This document shows positions 1-7,076 of a DNA stretch of 26,405 nt, piece by piece. The stretch's first letter is position 1. Each line of letters starts with the position of its first letter. The position numbers were made by a program, and so were the translations under genes. The stretch comes from SIG607 sp045537575 (lineage in GTDB: Bacteria > Bacillota > Clostridia > Oscillospirales > Acutalibacteraceae), in assembly GCA_045537575.1 (NCBI GenBank), contig JAZSPU010000027.1, positions 1 through 26,405 on the forward strand, given 5' to 3'. The notes below the pieces were generated by a model. That model did not search any database. It was given only the letters and a program-made list of their open reading frames with translations, and was not told the DNA's origin.

Positions 1-82
1 GTTTTTGCGCAATATTGGGATAAAAAGATTGCTTTTGAAGCGGATACTGTCTTATGACGCCCCGCCTCGGGTGCTTTTTTAT

Positions 83-283
83 CCCGATAATATGGCTGCA
101 GGCCCTGCTTCCTACGGTATGACCGATACAATGGGAAGAATGCACGGCGACGCTCAGTTTGCAGGTTCGTCCTCCGTTCCTGCTCACGTTGAAATGATGG
201 GTCTTATCGGTGCAGGTAACAACCCCATGGTTGGTATGACCGTTGCTTGCGCAGTTGCTATCGAAGAAGCTCTTAGAAAATAA
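83..283 (+). pseudogene. 3' fragment of a GGGtGRT-family gene (left att copy)
   Basis: This reading frame encodes the conserved C-terminal 66 residues of the GGGtGRT protein family, recognisable by PDNMAAGPASYGMTDTMGRM and the GNNPMVGMTVACAVA segment near the end. The family is named after a glycine-rich motif and has no firmly established function. Homology begins at about position 83. The 82 bases before it, in any frame, do not look like the expected glycine-rich SGGGTGRT region, so this is not simply the tail of an intact gene as far as the window shows. Bases 188-283 match 85 of 96 bases of a second copy at 9851-9946, including a perfect 47-base block at 194-240. I infer that this copy lies at the left attachment junction of a mobile element. 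A hairpin terminator follows at 358. Confidence 0.8.
194..240 (+). repeat. Left attachment-site core (47-base direct repeat)
   Basis: This block is identical to 9857-9903 and lies inside the coding sequence for MMGLIGAGNNPMVGMT of the GGGtGRT family. Immediately outside the block the two copies differ mainly at third codon positions, so the identity probably marks the recombination segment. Confidence 0.75.
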
Positions 284-357
284 GGATTTGTAAGGCTTTC
301 TGAGACTTTCGGGCAAATGTAAAAGACCTGATTCAAAAATTTAACACTTAAAAAGTT

Positions 358-406
358 GGACACATCATTTTTGAGTTTTCAAAGGTGATGTGTCCATATT
401 TTTTTA
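358..406 (+). terminator. Rho-independent terminator after the left GGGtGRT fragment
   Basis: A 10-base-pair stem (GGACACATCA at 358-367 with TGATGTGTCC at 386-395) is followed by a T-rich run. It closes the GGGtGRT reading frame. On the other strand it lies just past the stop of the leucine-rich-repeat gene, but its T-run suits plus-strand termination better. Bases 284-357 hold no gene. Confidence 0.8.
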
Positions 407-434
407 TATTAAAAAGAGGCATTACTTGGAAGAT

Positions 435-1175
435 TTAAACCTGAAACTGCCATTTGTTATAAGTCAATCTTCCATCCTTACAGTGAACATAGATTATGCG
501 CTTGCTTTCTATTAAAGAACCAGATAAGTACCACTCAACAACAGGAGAATTATAATAATCCTTCATTGTTCCGTCAAAGAAGATGTCTAATATTCCTTCA
601 AAACAGGGGGCTGTAATTGGGGAACTATTAAGTAAAGAATTTTGCATATCATCCCAGTTGAAGGGAATCACACCAAATACAGTAGCATCTATGTCGATTT
701 TGGCGTTTGGGAGGTATATAGTCTCAAGGTTTGTACAGTTTCTAAAACAATATTCTCCAATACTCTCGACACCTTTCTCAACTTTGAGTTCCACAAGGCC
801 CGAACATCCGTCAAAGGCATATGCACTTACCCTATGGATATGCGCGGGGATCGTTACTTTCTTGAGTTTGGTCTGCCCACAAAAAGCAAATGGGCCTATC
901 TCTTTTACATATTCCGGGATTTCAGTTTTATAACAACCAGCCAACAACACACCACTTATTTTGTCAATAATTGCATTACAGCCGTTTTTGCTTGTAAACC
1001 ATCGGTTATTTTCATCTACCTCAATCGATTCAAGGTTCGGACACAAAGAAAATGCTTCGGCTCCTATAAAACGAACGTTTTTGCCTATGCGAATTTTCCT
1101 GATGCTTGAATTTCCTTTATGTGCTATTTCCGGTATTTTGACAGTATCAATAAATAAAATTCCGTTGTTATCCAT
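435..1175 (-). CDS. BspA-type leucine-rich repeat (LRR_5) protein
   Basis: The 246-residue protein contains several tandem LRR_5/BspA-like repeats, seen as repeated patterns such as IGAEAFSLCPNLESIEV, IGPFAFCGQTKLKKVTIP, VSAYAFDGCSGLVELKV and IGEYCFRNCTNLETIYLP between about residues 25 and 165. Such repeats form a curved beta-rich scaffold for protein-protein or surface contacts; the ligand is unknown. There is no signal peptide or membrane segment, so a cytoplasmic location is likely, unlike classical surface BspA. The C-terminal 80 residues are not recognisably repetitive. The start is supported by a GAGAAGG ribosome binding site just upstream, and a TATAAT promoter lies at 1208-1236. It sits between the left attachment site and the integrase, so it belongs to the element. 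Confidence 0.8.
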   Translation of the reverse strand: MDNNGILFIDTVKIPEIAHKGNSSIRKIRIGKNVRFIGAEAFSLCPNLESIEVDENNRWFTSKNGCNAIIDKISGVLLAGCYKTEIPEYVKEIGPFAFCGQTKLKKVTIPAHIHRVSAYAFDGCSGLVELKVEKGVESIGEYCFRNCTNLETIYLPNAKIDIDATVFGVIPFNWDDMQNSLLNSSPITAPCFEGILDIFFDGTMKDYYNSPVVEWYLSGSLIESKRIIYVHCKDGRLTYNKWQFQV

Positions 1176-1207
1176 ACCTTCTCTTCTTTCTCTTATAGAT
1201 TAATCAT

Positions 1208-1260
1208 ATTATAACACATTATTCTTAAAATGTTTAATGTTTTTTCTTATAAGTTTAATT
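1208..1260 (-). promoter_or_regulatory. Promoter of the LRR gene, within a 53-base repeat shared with 9622-9674
   Basis: On the minus strand a TATAAT -10 box (1208-1213) lies 17 bases from TAAACA (1231-1236). The whole 53-base block matches 9622-9674 at 50 of 53 positions without gaps. It also contains the 8-base palindrome CTTATAAG (1246-1253), which recurs beside the XRE gene. Confidence 0.7.
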
Positions 1261-1303
1261 ACTTTTAAAAAGGCACATTTATAAATCAATGGAGGGTTTA
1301 AAT

Positions 1304-2242
1304 ATGAAGAAACTGAAAATGAATGCTACAAAAGGACTGACTTTTGAGGAAGGCTGTAATAAGTATCTTGAATACTGTCGGCAGAGAAATTTAAGACAAG
1401 GGACTATAAATCATTACAGACAGAGTTACGTTCAGTTTTTCAAGTTCTTTGAGCCCGACACGCTCATAGAAGAAATTGACGAGGACGCTTATAAAAGATA
1501 TGTTCTTCACTTACGCTCGACTCTTAATAATGATGTCAGTATTAATTCGTATTTGCGTGATTTTATAACTACAATGCATTACTTAATGAATGAAGGTTAC
1601 ATTCAGAGTTTTAAGATGCAGTCAATAAAAGTTGATAAAAATCATATTGAGACTTATAATGAACAAGAGTTACAACTGCTGCTGAAAAAACCTAATATTA
1701 AGAAGTGTTCTTTTATAGAATATCAGGCTTGGGTTATGACTAATTTCTTGTTCTCGACAGCGGTGAGACAAAGAAGCCTGATGTTTATAAAAGTAAAGGA
1801 TATTGATTTTGATAATAATGTCGTGTATGTAAATGTTACTAAAAACAGAAAGCCCCTGATCGTGCCGCTGAATCAGACTATGGTTAATATTTTAAGGGAG
1901 TATTTAAAGTATAGAAATCATAAGTCAGATGATGATTACTTGTTCTGTAATGTATTCGGTCAGCAGCTTGTAAAAAGTACTTGTTATCATATGCTTTATG
2001 AATATAATAAACGTCGGGGCGTAGAGACAACAGGGATTCATAGATATAGACATACATTTGCAAAACAGTGGATTTTAAGTGGTGGTAATGTAGTTTCATT
2101 ATCTCAGTTGTTAGGACATTCGAGCTTGGAAATCACTCAGAATTATATTCATTTATTAGTAAGTGACGTGGCAAAACAGGTGGATGAAATTAATGTGTTA
2201 GATAAGTTTTACAGTCGGACACATATTTCGTTAAAGAAATAA
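1304..2242 (+). CDS. Tyrosine recombinase / phage-type integrase
   Basis: This 312-residue protein is a site-specific tyrosine recombinase that cuts and joins DNA through a covalent phosphotyrosine bond. The N-terminal part (about residues 10-95) is a SAM-like core-binding domain. The catalytic domain shows the full family set: arginine in STAVRQRSL, lysine in VTKNRKPL, the HxxR box in GIHRYRHTFAKQW, histidine in LLGHSSLEITQ and the nucleophilic tyrosine in QNYIHL. Length is usual for an XerC/D-like integrase. The ATG at 1304 is preferred over the upstream ATG at 1289 because the latter lies within the GGAGGG ribosome binding site. Its position about 1 kb inside the left attachment core suggests that it catalyses integration and, perhaps with another factor, excision of this element. 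Confidence 0.95.
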   Translation: MKKLKMNATKGLTFEEGCNKYLEYCRQRNLRQGTINHYRQSYVQFFKFFEPDTLIEEIDEDAYKRYVLHLRSTLNNDVSINSYLRDFITTMHYLMNEGYIQSFKMQSIKVDKNHIETYNEQELQLLLKKPNIKKCSFIEYQAWVMTNFLFSTAVRQRSLMFIKVKDIDFDNNVVYVNVTKNRKPLIVPLNQTMVNILREYLKYRNHKSDDDYLFCNVFGQQLVKSTCYHMLYEYNKRRGVETTGIHRYRHTFAKQWILSGGNVVSLSQLLGHSSLEITQNYIHLLVSDVAKQVDEINVLDKFYSRTHISLKK

Positions 2243-2271
2243 TTTGATATTTCGGGGCGTGCATTGAAGAT

Positions 2272-2313
2272 AAAAAGAACTGATGATTTTTTAAGATCGT
2301 CAGTTCTTTTTTA
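2272..2313 (+). terminator. Terminator downstream of the integrase
   Basis: An A-rich left arm ending in GAACTGATGAT pairs with ATCGTCAGTTC (with G-U pairs), followed by six Ts. It ends the integrase transcript. Confidence 0.8.
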
Positions 2314-2359
2314 GTGTAAATTATTATGATTTTTATGTGTTTGCAAGTGTCAGCTATTG

Positions 2360-2445
2360 TATATATAATAATTTATTTATTATTTTTTTATAAAAATTTT
2401 TTTATTATATAAATTTTCAAAAAATAATTATATTTAAATTTTTTA
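2360..2445. other. 86-base tract of nearly pure A/T
   Basis: The tract has a single C (2418) in 86 bases and lies between the integrase terminator and the end of the polymerase-like gene. It could be an easily melted segment or simply an AT-rich spacer. No iterons or DnaA boxes were recognised. Confidence 0.4.
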
Positions 2446-3819
2446 CCCCCAATAGGTTTTTAAAAAATATTCAAAATTTAATTTTACACCTTTTGAAATC
2501 ATTTCCGTAAATAACTTTTCACTATCAGCCCCCTGTCCCCATTCCTGACTATCTGAACCAGAAGAATAGAAACAATCATACACTTGCCATACCTTATGCC
2601 CCGCAGATAATAAATCATAGAGTGTCATAAGATACACACAAGACTCAACATAAAAAATATCACTACCATAAAGCTTTCCACCCTCAGCCTTAATAATGGC
2701 ATTTCTGAATTCTGACATCTTATCACAAACATCTTCTCTATCTATACCATTTTGTTCCATAGTAAGCCAAGTATGATGTCCCACAGACTTATCTCCAGAA
2801 TCAAAATAAGCTCTCATATGAAGTTTTTTAATTGCCTCACGTTTCTCCTTAGTAAACAAACCGGTGGGCTCTATAACACGATATATAAGCTCATACATAT
2901 CTTGTGATTCATCAATCCAATGACCTGAATTTAAAGATAATGTCATACGGGGAACGGAAGCATTTATATCCTTTTCAAGTATGAAACCATATTCTTTTAA
3001 AACTTCTTTACGATTTTCCTTTTTTAAATTAGTTAAAGAATTTGTTGCCCGGATACCAATACCACTTACATATAATTCATCTTCAGACCAAGTAAAATTG
3101 GGCTGAAAGCGAATACGAAATTCAGGATAGTCTTTATAATATTTTTCATTAATTTCATTAGTTTTTACAATATGAAATCTTAGTGCTGGATAGTTCTCAT
3201 ATAAACATAAAGTGAGTTGTTTTTCAAATTCTGCCCTACTCAGTTCAATAGGTTTTATCAGTTTAAGTCTTGAAGCAAATCGAACCTTTGATTTATCAAT
3301 GCCTGTATGTAATTTTTTAAGTTCAGACATATTGTAAACCTTATTTTTGACTATGAACATTTGAATGTCGTGGTCTTCACAATATTTTTTTAACTTATCT
3401 TCATTTTCTTTATAGTAACGGTAAGTCTTACTTTTATTATCCTTCTCATAATAAGCACCAAACTGATATTTATCACTTTCAACACTGATTAATCCAATTT
3501 CTATCATAAAGTCAATAGCTCTTGAAACACCTTTTTCATTTTGCCATATAGCCAGATTGTCTTTATTAGTTACACTTATGGGCATAACAGTACAACCTGT
3601 TTTAAAGCGCTTATGTTTTACCAAATCGATAAATGCTAAAACCTTACTTAACTTATTCTTTAGTTTTGTTTCGGCGCCCTTAGCCGAACTTTCTTTAATA
3701 GCAAAAGAGGGTAATACATAGTTGTCAACTTTTTGCGGTTCCCAACTCATTCTATTTACGGTGAAACTATAATCAGTTTTATCTTTAAGCCTACCAGCAA
3801 TTTCTTCCAATGTAATCAT
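2443..3819 (-). CDS. Putative replication protein with a divergent family-A/T7-like polymerase palm
   Basis: The product has 458 residues and belongs to no family I can name with certainty. A stretch around residues 78-115 looks like a winged helix. The C-terminal half has three motifs in the order and style of superfamily-A DNA polymerases and T7-like RNA polymerases: an acidic motif A-like EKDINASVPRM (residues 282-292, Asp284), a motif B-like R-x3-K-x6-Y in KREAIKKLHMRAYF (326-339), and a motif C-like VWQVYDCFYSS (410-420, Asp415) after a helix ending in LLSAGHK. Mobile-element polymerases of the TV-Pol type are known relatives of this superfamily, so this could be a replicase or primase of the element. 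This is inference from motifs read by eye; it may instead be an unrelated initiator. A GGGGGAT ribosome binding site precedes the start. Confidence 0.55.
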   Translation of the reverse strand: MITLEEIAGRLKDKTDYSFTVNRMSWEPQKVDNYVLPSFAIKESSAKGAETKLKNKLSKVLAFIDLVKHKRFKTGCTVMPISVTNKDNLAIWQNEKGVSRAIDFMIEIGLISVESDKYQFGAYYEKDNKSKTYRYYKENEDKLKKYCEDHDIQMFIVKNKVYNMSELKKLHTGIDKSKVRFASRLKLIKPIELSRAEFEKQLTLCLYENYPALRFHIVKTNEINEKYYKDYPEFRIRFQPNFTWSEDELYVSGIGIRATNSLTNLKKENRKEVLKEYGFILEKDINASVPRMTLSLNSGHWIDESQDMYELIYRVIEPTGLFTKEKREAIKKLHMRAYFDSGDKSVGHHTWLTMEQNGIDREDVCDKMSEFRNAIIKAEGGKLYGSDIFYVESCVYLMTLYDLLSAGHKVWQVYDCFYSSGSDSQEWGQGADSEKLFTEMISKGVKLNFEYFLKTYWG

Positions 3820-3938
3820 AAAATATCCCCCGAACTATTAAACGTCTTATAATATTATAAAAATAAGCTAAATTAAATGAAGTTAAAAATACTTTGCCAT
3901 AGATATACCAAAAACTAAGAACAGAAAGCGAACTTGTT

Positions 3939-4412
3939 ATGGATGTAAACTCAAAATTTGAAAACGTTGCACGACGGTCATTATACAAAAATTTAAGCAA
4001 ACTTACACCTATACAATTTAAATTCTTTTACTGCCTTTTTGTGCATTATTGGGCGGATTACAATTTGTTTATTGATAAACAAAATCTTTACAACCTGTGG
4101 TGCGAACTTAATCGAATGTGCCACGACTCAGATGAAAGTTTTCCGGACTGCTATGATAATTTCAAGGAAATAAAAGTCTTTTGTCAATCACAGCCATATT
4201 ATTTTATCGATAAATTACCGCCAAAAATCATTGCCTGTCTATTTTCCGAATATGTTGACAACCGAATTGACATGCTTGTGTGCATAGCGAAGACGTTATA
4301 CGAAAGTAATATAAGAGCTGCCTATGAATATGTAAATCAGACATTAGGTTTAAATGAGCCAATAGACATATTAGTTTCAGAAACACAAGAACATATAAAA
4401 TATTTTTCATAA
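3939..4412 (+). CDS. Hypothetical protein, 157 residues
   Basis: I do not recognise this protein. It is mostly helical by eye, rich in aromatic residues and cysteine (for example FKFFYCLFVHYWADYN near residue 30), with no signal peptide, convincing membrane segment or known motif. It is transcribed divergently from the polymerase-like gene, with a 119-base gap between starts, and is followed by a strong hairpin terminator, so it is probably a single-gene unit. The ribosome binding site before the ATG is weak. Reading-frame length and the terminator directly after its stop support a real gene rather than chance. Confidence 0.6.
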   Translation: MDVNSKFENVARRSLYKNLSKLTPIQFKFFYCLFVHYWADYNLFIDKQNLYNLWCELNRMCHDSDESFPDCYDNFKEIKVFCQSQPYYFIDKLPPKIIACLFSEYVDNRIDMLVCIAKTLYESNIRAAYEYVNQTLGLNEPIDILVSETQEHIKYFS

Positions 4413-4415
4413 TCC

Positions 4416-4457
4416 AAACTAGAACTTACTCTCCTTGAGATTGGTTCTAGTTTTTTT
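4416..4457 (+). terminator. Terminator after the 157-residue hypothetical gene
   Basis: The 10-base-pair stem AAACTAGAAC / GTTCTAGTTT is followed by a T-run. The next gene on the minus strand ends at 4468, and the A-rich left flank may let the hairpin work in both directions. Confidence 0.85.
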
Positions 4458-4467
4458 ATTTTATATA

Positions 4468-4920
4468 CTAAAATAATGGTTCCCTTAAGCAAACAGGAAT
4501 ATCATCGGTGAGAGCATCTTGCCAGGCAGGAAGATTGTCTCTATCTGCACCCGTCAAACAATATTTTACCATTGCAGTATAATTACGTTTAATCGGGTTT
4601 CTCGAATATTCAACACACACCGCACCGTTACTGCCAATCCACTTTTTATAGTTTTTAATTTCAAAGTCTTGGATTTGAAAAGAATCAAAGAACATAGCAA
4701 AATCTCTGTTGGTACGATCAGGATATTCAGGGTTATACCAAATATAATACCAAAGTTTATTATGATGCCCGGAAACTTTTAATGTGATTTCAAAACACTT
4801 TTTCTCAAATTTAAAGCGCTCAACTTTTACATTACAAATTCGAACCCTATGCTTTCCTTCAGGGATTTCAATAAAGTTATATTCCACATATGTGTTTGGA
4901 TTGTTACCATAAAAACCCAT
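4468..4920 (-). CDS. DUF669-like phage/mobile-element protein
   Basis: The 150-residue product resembles the phage DUF669 family: an opening IPEGKHRVRICNVKVE strand pair, then a central FEITLKVSGHHNKLWYYIWY segment, then a conserved-looking TNRDFAMFFDSFQI helix and a closing WIGSNGAVCVEY strand. DUF669-type proteins are usually found among phage replication and recombination genes and may bind single-stranded DNA, but their biochemical role is poorly established. Here it follows the Sel1-repeat gene by 35 bases on the same strand and lies near the polymerase-like gene, which fits a replication accessory role. The family assignment rests on pattern resemblance only. Confidence 0.5.
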   Translation of the reverse strand: MGFYGNNPNTYVEYNFIEIPEGKHRVRICNVKVERFKFEKKCFEITLKVSGHHNKLWYYIWYNPEYPDRTNRDFAMFFDSFQIQDFEIKNYKKWIGSNGAVCVEYSRNPIKRNYTAMVKYCLTGADRDNLPAWQDALTDDIPVCLREPLF

Positions 4921-4955
4921 CTTATATTACACCACCATATTGTAACTGTTTTAAA

Positions 4956-5705
4956 TTAGAAATCAATCTTATACGGTCCTTCATCAACGTCCCAAAAGAG
5001 TGTTGTCAAAGAACGTAAATTAGCTTTTTCATATACAGTTTTTTGTAATCTTTTACCTTCGTTATATATTTTCTTTAGTGTCAGCCTGTCTTGTTCATCA
5101 ATTTTATCTAAATCTTCCTCAAAAGAAAGATCTTTATATTCAAGAAAGTGAGAAAATATTTCAAACAAGAAAAACAGTTTGAGTTCATCTCCAAGATTAC
5201 GGTATGTCTTTACCTCATATTCTCTATAAAGTTCTTCCCATGCTTTACGATATCCTCTTTTACTTGCTTCGATCCATAAACAGATTCCTCTATCATAGTT
5301 GATTTCTAACCCACCAGAATAACGATGACAAAACCCGATATCAAATAGTGCTCCTGGATTTCCAGCTTTAGCCATAGGTATTAAATTTTTAACTGATTGT
5401 TTAACATTTTTTCTACGACCTATTCCATAGAGAGTTCTTGACCAATACGACCACTCAACTAACGGCCATTTAAGAAACCAATCATCTTCAAGTACTTCCA
5501 TCAAATTTTTATTTAAATCTTCTGGTAGTTTAACATTAATATGACCACGAATCAATGACAAAAGATATTCATCTAATGTGGTAGCATTAATTTGATCAAC
5601 TTTATAAAAATCGGACTTGTCGGCTATTGGATAATATTCAGAGCCAAGATGATATTTCAGAAGTTCATTATATATAGAATCGAAATCCACACAGCTATAA
5701 TTCAT
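4956..5705 (-). CDS. Sel1-like repeat protein
   Basis: This 249-residue protein has at least one clear Sel1-like (SLR) repeat around residues 112-165, seen in AKAGNPGALFDIGFCHRYSG followed by NYDRGICLWIEASKRGYRKA; this is the A-x2-G-x2-A / LG-x2-Y-x2-G / A-x2-W pattern of the family. Sel1 repeats are alpha-helical hairpins that act as protein-interaction scaffolds. The N-terminal 110 residues are rich in acidic and aromatic residues and not recognised. No signal peptide or transmembrane segment is visible. It is the first gene of a probable two-gene minus-strand operon with the DUF669-like gene. An AAAGGGTG ribosome binding site lies about a dozen bases upstream of the start. Confidence 0.75.
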   Translation of the reverse strand: MNYSCVDFDSIYNELLKYHLGSEYYPIADKSDFYKVDQINATTLDEYLLSLIRGHINVKLPEDLNKNLMEVLEDDWFLKWPLVEWSYWSRTLYGIGRRKNVKQSVKNLIPMAKAGNPGALFDIGFCHRYSGGLEINYDRGICLWIEASKRGYRKAWEELYREYEVKTYRNLGDELKLFFLFEIFSHFLEYKDLSFEEDLDKIDEQDRLTLKKIYNEGKRLQKTVYEKANLRSLTTLFWDVDEGPYKIDF

Positions 5706-5828
5706 TTTATAGTATTCACCCTTTCAAGCGCCTGGTTTATAACAATGAAGTTTTATCATAAATTTTTATATAAATCCAGTATTAAAAGTAAGCTTTGCAA
5801 ACATTGTACTAATTTTGAGGAAAAGGGG

Positions 5829-5859
5829 CTTACAAACAAGACAAAACACGACATAATAT
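5829..5859 (+). promoter_or_regulatory. Probable promoter of the serine recombinase gene
   Basis: TTACAA (5830-5835) is followed after 16 bases by CATAAT (5852-5857). GCTTACAAACA and the ATAAT part recur with the same spacing at 9690-9719, which supports a shared promoter type within the element. Confidence 0.5.
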
Positions 5860-5912
5860 AAGTATCAAAAGTAAGTTTAGTTTGTTTCAATACCGAAGGG
5901 AGACATTACACA

Positions 5913-6617
5913 ATGATTTATGGATATGCTCGTGTTTCAACCACACATCAAAGAATTGCAAGGCAAATTACAAATATCTTAGCTGTCTATCCAAACGCAA
6001 CTATTATACGTGAGTTCTATACCGGCACCACTCAGAACCGACCGCATTGGGAAAAGTTCTTGACTCAGGTTACGAAGGGCGACACCATTGTCTTTGACAG
6101 CGTTTCACGTATGGCTCGCAACAGTGAAGAAGGCTTTAAGGATTATAAAACACTTTATAAGTCTGGGATAAATCTTGTTTTTCTCAATGAGCCCTTAATT
6201 AACAGTTGTGTTTTAGACGCAACAAAGAGTAAGTTACTTAATGTGAAAATCGAAACAGGTAACGCGGCAGTTGATTCATTCTTCAAGGGTAATATAGAAC
6301 TCATTAATAACTTCATTTTAGCTATTGCAGAAGAACAAATAAAAGCAGCCTTCGATCAGGCAGAAAAAGAAGTTACCGATCTTCATTCACGTATTAGTCA
6401 AGGTATTAGAGAGGCAAAAAAGAACGGTACCAAAATAGGACTTACTAAAGGAACAACCTTGGTAACCAGTAAGTCTATTGAGTGCAAAGAAATAATAAAA
6501 AAGCATGCCGCCGATTTTGGTGGCACGCTTAACGATACAGAAGTAATGACACTTTGCAAGATTTCAAGAAATTCATATTACAAATATAAACGAGAATTGA
6601 AATCACAAACTGCCTGA
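5913..6617 (+). CDS. Small serine recombinase (resolvase/invertase family)
   Basis: The 234-residue protein opens with MIYGYARVSTTHQ, the resolvase N-terminal signature in which Ser9 is the nucleophile. The SVSRMARNSEEG segment around residues 63-74 holds the family's active-site arginines, and GINLVFLNEPLIN follows. A longer than usual central section (about 105-150) precedes the long helix. The C-terminal part (about 180-234) looks like a helix-turn-helix ending in SRNSYYKYKRELK. Such enzymes resolve multimers, invert DNA segments or move transposons. In an element with its own tyrosine integrase, a resolution or inversion role is more likely than integration. AAGGGAG provides the ribosome binding site. 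Confidence 0.92.
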   Translation: MIYGYARVSTTHQRIARQITNILAVYPNATIIREFYTGTTQNRPHWEKFLTQVTKGDTIVFDSVSRMARNSEEGFKDYKTLYKSGINLVFLNEPLINSCVLDATKSKLLNVKIETGNAAVDSFFKGNIELINNFILAIAEEQIKAAFDQAEKEVTDLHSRISQGIREAKKNGTKIGLTKGTTLVTSKSIECKEIIKKHAADFGGTLNDTEVMTLCKISRNSYYKYKRELKSQTA

Positions 6618-6621
6618 CATT

Positions 6622-6903
6622 TTATAAACTCTCTATAAACGCAATCAAAAGTTTCTTTTGTTTTGGCGTGAGCTTAGAAATCGCGATAGACAGTTCATCA
6701 TTTCTTGTTTCTATATTAAAAAATTCTTGAAGTGAAATACCCATTGCGTCACACAGCAGTTGTAAGTGCCCCACAGTAATATCTGCTTGTCCAAGTTCAA
6801 CTCTACGCAAATGTGTTTGAGATACACCGGCCTTGTCAGCTAAACCGTTTTGTGTGAGCCAACATCTATTTCTTAATTCAAGCAGTCTTTTACCAACATC
6901 CAT
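6622..6903 (-). CDS. XRE-family helix-turn-helix repressor
   Basis: The protein (about 93 residues from the ATG at 6903; an upstream in-frame ATG at 6918 would add five) has a lambda-repressor-like helix-turn-helix across residues 5-58, seen in LTQNGLADKAGVSQTHLRRVELGQ. A short C-terminal helix LTPKQKKLLIAFIESL may mediate dimerisation. It is cytoplasmic and is probably the master regulator of the element. It is divergent from the unknown operon at 7077, and the intergenic region is packed with ACTAA/TTAGT half-sites, one pair of which sits between the -35 and -10 boxes of the opposing promoter. Autoregulation and repression of the operon are inferred from this layout. The gene converges with the serine recombinase, four bases apart. 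Confidence 0.9.
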   Translation of the reverse strand: MDVGKRLLELRNRCWLTQNGLADKAGVSQTHLRRVELGQADITVGHLQLLCDAMGISLQEFFNIETRNDELSIAISKLTPKQKKLLIAFIESL

Positions 6904-6918
6904 ATTACGACTCCCCAA

Positions 6919-7045
6919 TTAGTCTTATAAGAATATTTTATCATAAAAATACTAAATATATTAGTTGTATAAGGTTGACTAATTAGTCTTATCGTGCTAT
7001 AATATCACTAAGTAAGTTTTTTACTAAATACTAAACGCACTTAGT
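6919..7045. promoter_or_regulatory. Operator cluster: nine ACTAA/TTAGT half-sites
   Basis: Half-sites occur at 6919, 6951, 6961, 6978, 6983, 7007, 7023, 7030 and 7041. Three pair as inverted repeats: ACTAA-N5-TTAGT at 6951-6965, the 12-base perfect palindrome GACTAATTAGTC at 6977-6988, and ACTAA-N6-TTAGT at 7030-7045. They cover the region between the XRE gene and the operon at 7077, so XRE binding is the natural inference. Confidence 0.65.
6975..7003 (+). promoter_or_regulatory. Sigma-A promoter of the unknown operon
   Basis: TTGACT (6975-6980) and a perfect TATAAT (6998-7003) are 17 bases apart. A palindromic operator overlaps the -35 box and spacer, so a bound repressor would block RNA polymerase. 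Confidence 0.85.
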
Positions 7046-7076
7046 TGCGATTTTATTATTGAAAGGTTGGTTTTTT

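Noticed and set aside
5..82. An in-frame N-terminal part for the first reading frame, starting at base 5
   Set aside because: The residues before PDNMAAG do not match the GGGtGRT family and no ribosome binding site precedes the start; only the part from base 83 is supported.
642..1109. Plus-strand reading frame of 155 codons
   Set aside because: It is the shadow of the LRR_5 gene on the other strand, with no ribosome binding site or family resemblance.
1289..1303. Earlier ATG for the integrase
   Set aside because: That ATG is part of the GGAGGG ribosome binding site for the ATG at 1304.
6918..7045. CRISPR-like short repeats
   Set aside because: The repeated ACTAA/TTAGT units are only five bases with irregular spacing; they are operators, and no CRISPR array or cas gene is present in the window.
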